Positions 59,369 to 64,000 of a stretch of DNA of 64,000 nt are shown in pieces. The stretch covers positions 639,257-703,256 of the forward strand of contig DIVZ01000005.1 in the NCBI GenBank assembly GCA_002423395.1, in the 5' to 3' direction. The stretch's first letter is position 1; each line of letters opens with the position of its first letter. Below the pieces are notes generated by a model. That model had not been told where the DNA came from. It worked only from the letters and a program-made list of their open reading frames with translations, and did not search any database. The position numbers and the translations under genes were made by a program. This DNA is from Eubacteriaceae bacterium UBA6119 (GTDB lineage Bacteria > Bacillota > Clostridia > Eubacteriales > UBA1433).

Positions 59369-60754
59369 ATGGAGCTTAAATACTCTTATATAATACCTCA
59401 TCCGCCTTTGATAATACCACGAGTTGGCAGAGGGCAGGAATTGCAAATTCAAAATACAGTTGATTCTATTAATAAAATAGCGAAAGAAATAGCGGATATA
59501 AAACCTGACACTATAATTATTACTTCGCCGCATTCAATTGTATATTCCGATTATTTTCATATTTCTCCGGGAAAATGCGCCGAAGGAAGTTTTGCATCAT
59601 TCGGCGCGCCTGACGTAAAAATAAAAACCGAATACGACGAGGAATTTATTAAGAATTTATCAGACGAGGCAAAACACAGCGGCGTATACGCAGGTACTAT
59701 GGGACAGAGAGATAAAAATCTTGACCACGCAACAATGATACCCCTTTATTTTATTAATAAATATTACACTGATTATAAAACGGTAAGAATAGGGATATCA
59801 GGGCAAAGTCTTACAGAACATTACAAACTAGGCAAATGCATAAAATATGCGGCAGAGAAGAGCGATAAAAATATTGTTCTAATAGCAAGCGGCGATATGT
59901 CTCACAAGTTAACGCACGACGGACCTTACGGTTTCGCGCAAGAAGGGGTTAATTTTGACAAACAATTAAACGAGGCAATAGTGCAATCGGATTTTATGAA
60001 ATTCTTAATGTTTGAAGAAGATTTTTTAAGTCTTGCCGCTGAATGCGGTCTTAGAAGCTTTGTAATAATGGCGGGAGCTTTTGATAAAGTGAAAGTAAAA
60101 TCCGACCTGCTTTCATACGAAGGGCCATTTGGCGTGGGATATACTGTTGCGAGCTTTGAAGCTGAAGGAAAAGACGAGAGCAGGAATTTTTACGAGCAGT
60201 TTATAAACGCAGATATAATAAGGCGAGAAGAAATTAAGAATAATGAAGATGAATATGTGCGACTCGCTAGAGAAACGCTAGAGACTTACATTAACGAGGG
60301 AAAAATTATAAGCACGCCTGATAATCTCCCAGGTGAAATGACTGAGAATAAAGCGGGAGTGTTTGTATCGCTCAAGAAAAACAAAATACTGCGCGGTTGC
60401 ATAGGAACCATTATGCCCACACGCGAAAATATTGCGAGTGAGATAATTCACAACGCGATAAGCGCGGGGGTTGAAGACCCGAGGTTTGAGCCTATAAGAA
60501 AAGACGAGCTTGATGAGCTTGAATACAGCGTAGACGTGCTGGGAGAAGCGGAAAGCATAAATTTAAAAGACGAGCTTGACGTATACAAGTACGGAGTAAT
60601 AGTTACTCATAAAGGACGCAAAGGGCTGCTGCTTCCCAATCTTGAGGGAGTGGACAGCGTAGATTATCAAATAAGCATTGCATTGCAAAAAGCGGGAATA
60701 AGACCGAATGAACCTTACGAAATGCAGCGGTTTGAAGTGGTGAGACATAAATGA
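59369..60754 (+). CDS. AmmeMemoRadiSam protein: fused Memo-like and AMMECR1 domains
   Basis: 461 residues. Residues about 1-265 are the Memo/LigB-like domain (YIIPHPPLIIP, TSPHSIVYSDYF, RDKNLDHATMIPLYF, ASGDMSHKL), related to class III extradiol dioxygenases but not known to act on catechols. Residues about 285-455 are AMMECR1 (RLARETLETYI, LRGCIGT, GVEDPRFEP, GLLLPNLEGVDS). In many genomes these are separate genes B and A. It overlaps the radical SAM gene by four bases (ATGA), so the three activities are made together. I know of no settled biochemical role. AGGAGGC-like GGAGGC precedes the start. Confidence 0.93.
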   Translation: MELKYSYIIPHPPLIIPRVGRGQELQIQNTVDSINKIAKEIADIKPDTIIITSPHSIVYSDYFHISPGKCAEGSFASFGAPDVKIKTEYDEEFIKNLSDEAKHSGVYAGTMGQRDKNLDHATMIPLYFINKYYTDYKTVRIGISGQSLTEHYKLGKCIKYAAEKSDKNIVLIASGDMSHKLTHDGPYGFAQEGVNFDKQLNEAIVQSDFMKFLMFEEDFLSLAAECGLRSFVIMAGAFDKVKVKSDLLSYEGPFGVGYTVASFEAEGKDESRNFYEQFINADIIRREEIKNNEDEYVRLARETLETYINEGKIISTPDNLPGEMTENKAGVFVSLKKNKILRGCIGTIMPTRENIASEIIHNAISAGVEDPRFEPIRKDELDELEYSVDVLGEAESINLKDELDVYKYGVIVTHKGRKGLLLPNLEGVDSVDYQISIALQKAGIRPNEPYEMQRFEVVRHK

Positions 60755-61581
60755 AGTTAATATGCAATGTATGCCCTCATAACTGCAATTTGGAAGACGG
60801 ACAAACAGGCTTTTGCAAAGCAAGAAGAAATGTTGAAGGAAGGATAGTGCCTATAAACTATGGTATTGTTACATCAATTGCGCTTGACCCGATAGAAAAA
60901 AAGCCTCTTTATCATTTTTTTCCCGGCAGTATGATATTGTCTGTCGGCAGCTTTGGCTGCAACCTGCGGTGCGGCTTTTGTCAGAATTACTCTATTTCAA
61001 TGTCGGGCGAAGATGCTATACAGTATTCTGAGAAAATAAGCCCTGAAGATATTGTAAGCACTGCGCTGAAATATGCGCATCAAGGCAATATTGGTATAGC
61101 GTATACCTATAACGAGCCGCTTGTGGGAATTGAATACGTGCTGGACTGCGCAAAGATGGCAAAACAAAAAGGGCTTAAAAACGTTGTTGTTACAAACGGA
61201 TACGCAAGCGAAGATACCATTAACAGAGTTCTTCCTTATGTTGACGCGATGAATATTGACTTAAAAGCGTTTACGCAGGAGTTTTACGATAAAATAAGCG
61301 GAGATGTGCAAACCGTAAAAAATAATATAATAACAGTTGCTAAAAGCTGCCATGTGGAAATAACTACATTAATAATTCCGGCAGAAAACGACAGCATAGA
61401 GGAAAACACATTACTCGCGAAATGGATTGCATCCGTAAACGATGAAATACCGCTTCATCTGTCCCGTTTCTTTCCGAGATACAAACTTACGGACAGGGAC
61501 GCAACTGACATCAAACACATATATACTCTTGCAAATAACGCAAAAAAATACCTCAAGTATGTATATACAGGAAACTGCTGA
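60751..61581 (+). CDS. amrS: AmmeMemoRadiSam system radical SAM enzyme
   Basis: 276 residues, a PflA-like radical SAM protein. The cluster motif CNLRCGFC (CxxxCxxC), an N-terminal CNVCPHNC with later GFCKAR cysteines, and YTYNEPLVGIEYV are characteristic. It would use a [4Fe-4S] cluster and S-adenosylmethionine; the substrate is unknown, and the Memo or AMMECR1 partner is the natural candidate. Its start overlaps the end of the fused gene. Confidence 0.93.
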   Translation: MKLICNVCPHNCNLEDGQTGFCKARRNVEGRIVPINYGIVTSIALDPIEKKPLYHFFPGSMILSVGSFGCNLRCGFCQNYSISMSGEDAIQYSEKISPEDIVSTALKYAHQGNIGIAYTYNEPLVGIEYVLDCAKMAKQKGLKNVVVTNGYASEDTINRVLPYVDAMNIDLKAFTQEFYDKISGDVQTVKNNIITVAKSCHVEITTLIIPAENDSIEENTLLAKWIASVNDEIPLHLSRFFPRYKLTDRDATDIKHIYTLANNAKKYLKYVYTGNC

Positions 61582-61703
61582 ATATGTTGTTTGAAGTGAA
61601 AATATATATATTGTAATATGAGAGCGTATAATTATAATATAATTATAAAATGAAAAGAAAAGTAAGAATAAGAAATAATTTATAAATGAGAGGCGGAATG
61701 CTT

Positions 61704-62750
61704 ATGAAAAAAATATTTTATATAGCAATACTGACTTTAGGTATTGTGCTGACTGCAGGATGTTCGGGCGGCAGCGGAAATAACCAAACACCCGAAAATA
61801 AAGCGACCGATTATTTCGCAAATAAAGAAAACGTTTTGTACACTTACGGCGGAACGGGAAATGAGTATGCAGCATACACGGCGTTTAACGAATACGCGGC
61901 AAACGGAAAAGTGCAGCAGAGAATAGTAAACGGCGGAGCAAACGGCATAAAAGTGCTTGAATGCAAAGACGGTAAAATTACGATAAATTATGCCGAAGGT
62001 GACATGCCTTACAGGGAAAATAAACTTAACGAGGCAAGCAACACAAGCGAAGTATTATTAATGGAACCCATTAAAAAAGGCACGACATGGAATTTAGCGG
62101 ACGGCAGAGTAAGAACTCTTACTAATACATCCGTAAAAGTTACTGTGCCCATGGGAGAGTATGATGCTATAGAAGTAACGACAACAAAAGGAAGTGACAC
62201 TACAAAGCAGTATTACGCAAAAGGCATAGGACTTGTAAAACTAATTTATTCGAACGGAACTGATGAAATAACGTCAGCTCTTTCCAAAATTGAGGAAAAC
62301 GCTTCAGAAACTCAAAACGTTAATTTTTACTACCCTAATATAAATAACGGAAAATATTATTACGTGTCCAAAGACGTAAGCTTTAAGACAAACGATGTCA
62401 CAAAAGATATTCTGGCTGCAAAATATAAAGAACAAATAGGAGTAGGAACAGGGAAAGTATTTGGCACGACAACTGTTATAAACAGTCTTACTCTTAAAAG
62501 TGACGGAAAAGTCTACATTGATTTGAACAAAGCTTTTGTTACAGATATGAACGCGGGAAGCGAATATGAAAGCATGATTCTTACAAGCATTGCAAACACT
62601 TTCGGGCAGTATTACGGAGTTAATAAAGTAGTAATAACAATAGACGGATCTGCATATTCTTCGGGAGCGATACTGATGAAACAGGGAGAATATTTTAAAA
62701 CAAAACTAACAGGTGCGGTGCATGTAAATCCTGCAAGCGGAGCTGATTAA
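61704..62750 (+). CDS. Lipoprotein with C-terminal GerMN domain
   Basis: 348 residues. A signal peptide with lipobox LTAGC ends near residue 17. The N-terminal half (YTYGGTGNEYAAYTAF...) is of unknown family; the C-terminal half (VNFYYPN, SLTLKSDGKVYIDLNKAFV, LTSIANTFGQYYGVNKVVITIDG) is the GerMN domain of GerM and LpqB proteins, linked to spore and envelope functions. ATG 61704 is preferred to 61686 and 61698 because GAGGCGGA is correctly spaced for it. It follows the radical SAM gene by 122 bases and may be independently expressed. Confidence 0.85.
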   Translation: MKKIFYIAILTLGIVLTAGCSGGSGNNQTPENKATDYFANKENVLYTYGGTGNEYAAYTAFNEYAANGKVQQRIVNGGANGIKVLECKDGKITINYAEGDMPYRENKLNEASNTSEVLLMEPIKKGTTWNLADGRVRTLTNTSVKVTVPMGEYDAIEVTTTKGSDTTKQYYAKGIGLVKLIYSNGTDEITSALSKIEENASETQNVNFYYPNINNGKYYYVSKDVSFKTNDVTKDILAAKYKEQIGVGTGKVFGTTTVINSLTLKSDGKVYIDLNKAFVTDMNAGSEYESMILTSIANTFGQYYGVNKVVITIDGSAYSSGAILMKQGEYFKTKLTGAVHVNPASGAD

Positions 62751-62793
62751 TTTTCTAAGCACAATTATAGTTAAAATATTTCATAAAAAAATT

Positions 62794-62823
62794 AAAGCAG
62801 AGCTTTTAGGCTCTGCTTTATTA
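62794..62823 (+). terminator. Terminator after the GerMN lipoprotein gene
   Basis: A 10-bp perfect stem AAAGCAGAGC / GCTCTGCTTT with a 6-base loop, followed by ATTAA. Confidence 0.75.
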
Positions 62824-62895
62824 ACTTGAGGGCGCAAACATTTTATGCGAATTGATATACCGCGTTATACAAAAAACGCGTATTTTAATATGCTG

Positions 62896-64000
62896 TTATA
62901 AATTAATTGCTTCATCTGCCGCCGTTAAAAGCAGAGGCAGATTGTCTTTATATATTTTATCAAACTGACTTATCGGAAGAGGGTTTGTGCCTTTTCCGAC
63001 TTCTACGGTGTATCCGGGGCGCGTAAACTCTTTAATAAACCAGTCTTTAAATCCCGCAAACTGTCCTATATTGTCAATACGTTCTAAAGCGTATCCGCTT
63101 ACCTCGGAAAGCTTATTGCCTATGGTAACAGCATTAGCAACATCAATGTTTAAATAATTGTAAAATATAACTTCACCTTGAGAATGATACGCAAGGACAA
63201 GTGCGAAATTGCTCGTATCAACATATGATGATACGCCTTTTGTTTCAGGTTCCGAAAAAGGATAATCACCGCCCCAGCGGGTAGGACCGGGGGATGTGAT
63301 GCCAAGTTCGGCTGATGCCGCTTTAGCTTCTTCCCAGCTTGCATTATAATTATGGTTTAAGTCAACTCCGTTATTGTTGGCTTCCCAGTTTTTTGAAAAA
63401 TCCGTGCTGCCATTATTGTATTTAATCAAATTATCGTAATTGGGATTGGAAGGAGAAAGGCCGTTTAACACAAGCTCAATTCCGTCGGGATTAACCATGG
63501 GCACAATATAAATGCTTACCTGCGTAAAAAGTTTTCTTATATCAAACCCCGAAAGAGTTGTTCCGTTAGCATACGCGTCACAATAATCCTCAACAAATTT
63601 CATCATTACCACGCTTGTTATCCATTCTAAAGAATGATGCGAGGCTGCGTAAAAAACTTTCGTCTCGCCTATGCCCAGTCTTAAGCCAATTAAGTCTCTA
63701 CCAAGCACGCTTGCGCCCGAAGTGAAAACTTCCAAAAACGGATACCTGGCCGTAAGGCCGCTTACGTCTGTTTGAAGTATTTTATAAGTATAGTTAATAT
63801 TTGTATCTACCACATCGTAGCTAAAAGGCACAATAATTTCCGCGCCTGCTTGCAAATTGTCGGCTTTAACAGCAGGATTGGCAATTTGTATACTTTTTAT
63901 TGTGGAATTGTACTGCACAGCTATTTTATATAAAGTATCACCCGGTTTTATGGTGTGATAAGTAAAACCGTAAATATAGGGCTCGAGCGCGGCATACGTT
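62896..64000 (-). CDS. LysM and M14 zinc carboxypeptidase protein, N-terminus beyond window
   Basis: At least 368 residues; the frame is still open at 64000. The visible part begins near the end of one module, then a LysM motif (YHTIKPGDTLYKIAVQYN) and a second segment ending AGAEIIVPF. The peptidase M14 domain follows: zinc His and Glu in ASHHSLEW, a third zinc ligand region, NWEANNNGVDLNHNY, and the catalytic Glu in YTVEVGKG. It resembles gamma-D-glutamyl-diaminopimelate endopeptidases that cut peptidoglycan peptides, often in spore formers. The missing N-terminus hides any further LysM modules or the signal. Confidence 0.88.
   Translation of the reverse strand, partial: TYAALEPYIYGFTYHTIKPGDTLYKIAVQYNSTIKSIQIANPAVKADNLQAGAEIIVPFSYDVVDTNINYTYKILQTDVSGLTARYPFLEVFTSGASVLGRDLIGLRLGIGETKVFYAASHHSLEWITSVVMMKFVEDYCDAYANGTTLSGFDIRKLFTQVSIYIVPMVNPDGIELVLNGLSPSNPNYDNLIKYNNGSTDFSKNWEANNNGVDLNHNYNASWEEAKAASAELGITSPGPTRWGGDYPFSEPETKGVSSYVDTSNFALVLAYHSQGEVIFYNYLNIDVANAVTIGNKLSEVSGYALERIDNIGQFAGFKDWFIKEFTRPGYTVEVGKGTNPLPISQFDKIYKDNLPLLLTAADEAINL

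Noticed and set aside
1..64000. tRNA genes
   Set aside because: I searched by eye for the GGTTCRANNCC T-arm with a matching acceptor stem; the only convincing one belongs to the tmRNA.

Overview
The window is low-GC DNA (my visual estimate is mid-30s % GC, with heavy ATA/AAA/TTA codon use). It encodes a Gram-positive, probably endospore-forming anaerobe of the class Clostridia. The evidence is SpoIIM and a DacF-type carboxypeptidase in the Firmicutes order spoIIM-deoB-dacF, an IspH-S1 fusion typical of Clostridia, HprK, an LPXTG-type surface anchor, a GerMN lipoprotein and an IscR/IscS/IscU set. No rRNA, tRNA, CRISPR array, transposase or phage gene was seen. The species cannot be named from the sequence.

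Layout. 1-3775 (minus): partial cysteine synthase, malic enzyme, short beta-carbonic-anhydrase-like protein, PHP phosphoesterase and HPr kinase. 3931-7134 (plus): small unknown protein, NrdR, Nudix hydrolase, two tandem paralogous exported proteins and a lipoprotein. 7297-15116: NhaC-type antiporter, spoIIM-deoB-dacF, then cmk-plsC-ispH/S1. 15308-20904: oppBCDF-oppA peptide transporter. 21019-21818: smpB and ssrA (tmRNA). 22153-36480 is an accessory surface region: DUF3887-repeat lipoprotein, DUF1835 protein, an LPQTG-anchored BspA-type leucine-rich protein, an EFR1 flavodoxin-ferredoxin, and a giant secreted protein of about 3,129 residues with leucine-rich, InlB-type and 19 fibronectin-III-like repeats. 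36684-38798: acid-sugar dehydratase and a GntR regulator. 38854-43537: UDP-GlcNAc 2-epimerase and two membrane glycosyltransferases. 43837-47073: MarR-GNAT fusion, TetR regulator with membrane partner, and a second GntR/FCD regulator. 47510-54459: complete F-type ATP synthase operon atpZIBEFHAGDC. 54604-59012: iscR-metY-iscS-iscU-metA. 59369-61581: AmmeMemoRadiSam genes. 61704-64000: GerMN lipoprotein and, on minus, a partial LysM/M14 peptidase.

How it works together. The c subunit carries Na+-ligand-type residues, and with the NhaC-type antiporter this suggests a sodium circuit. MetA has the acetyl-CoA-type Glu111, so with MetY it gives a direct O-acetylhomoserine sulfhydrylation route beside the Fe-S machinery. 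The surface region and the glycosyltransferases point to host or particle attachment and cell-envelope variation.

The points most worth a second look are: an exact four-domain higher-order repeat in the giant protein; a degenerate duplication of the tmRNA 3' end and terminator just before the accessory region; a two-state 5' leader ahead of a glycosyltransferase; a promoter-terminator unit without a gene (46171-46318); well-formed operator palindromes at the MarR and TetR genes; and the AmmeMemoRadiSam cluster, whose biochemical role I do not know to be settled.
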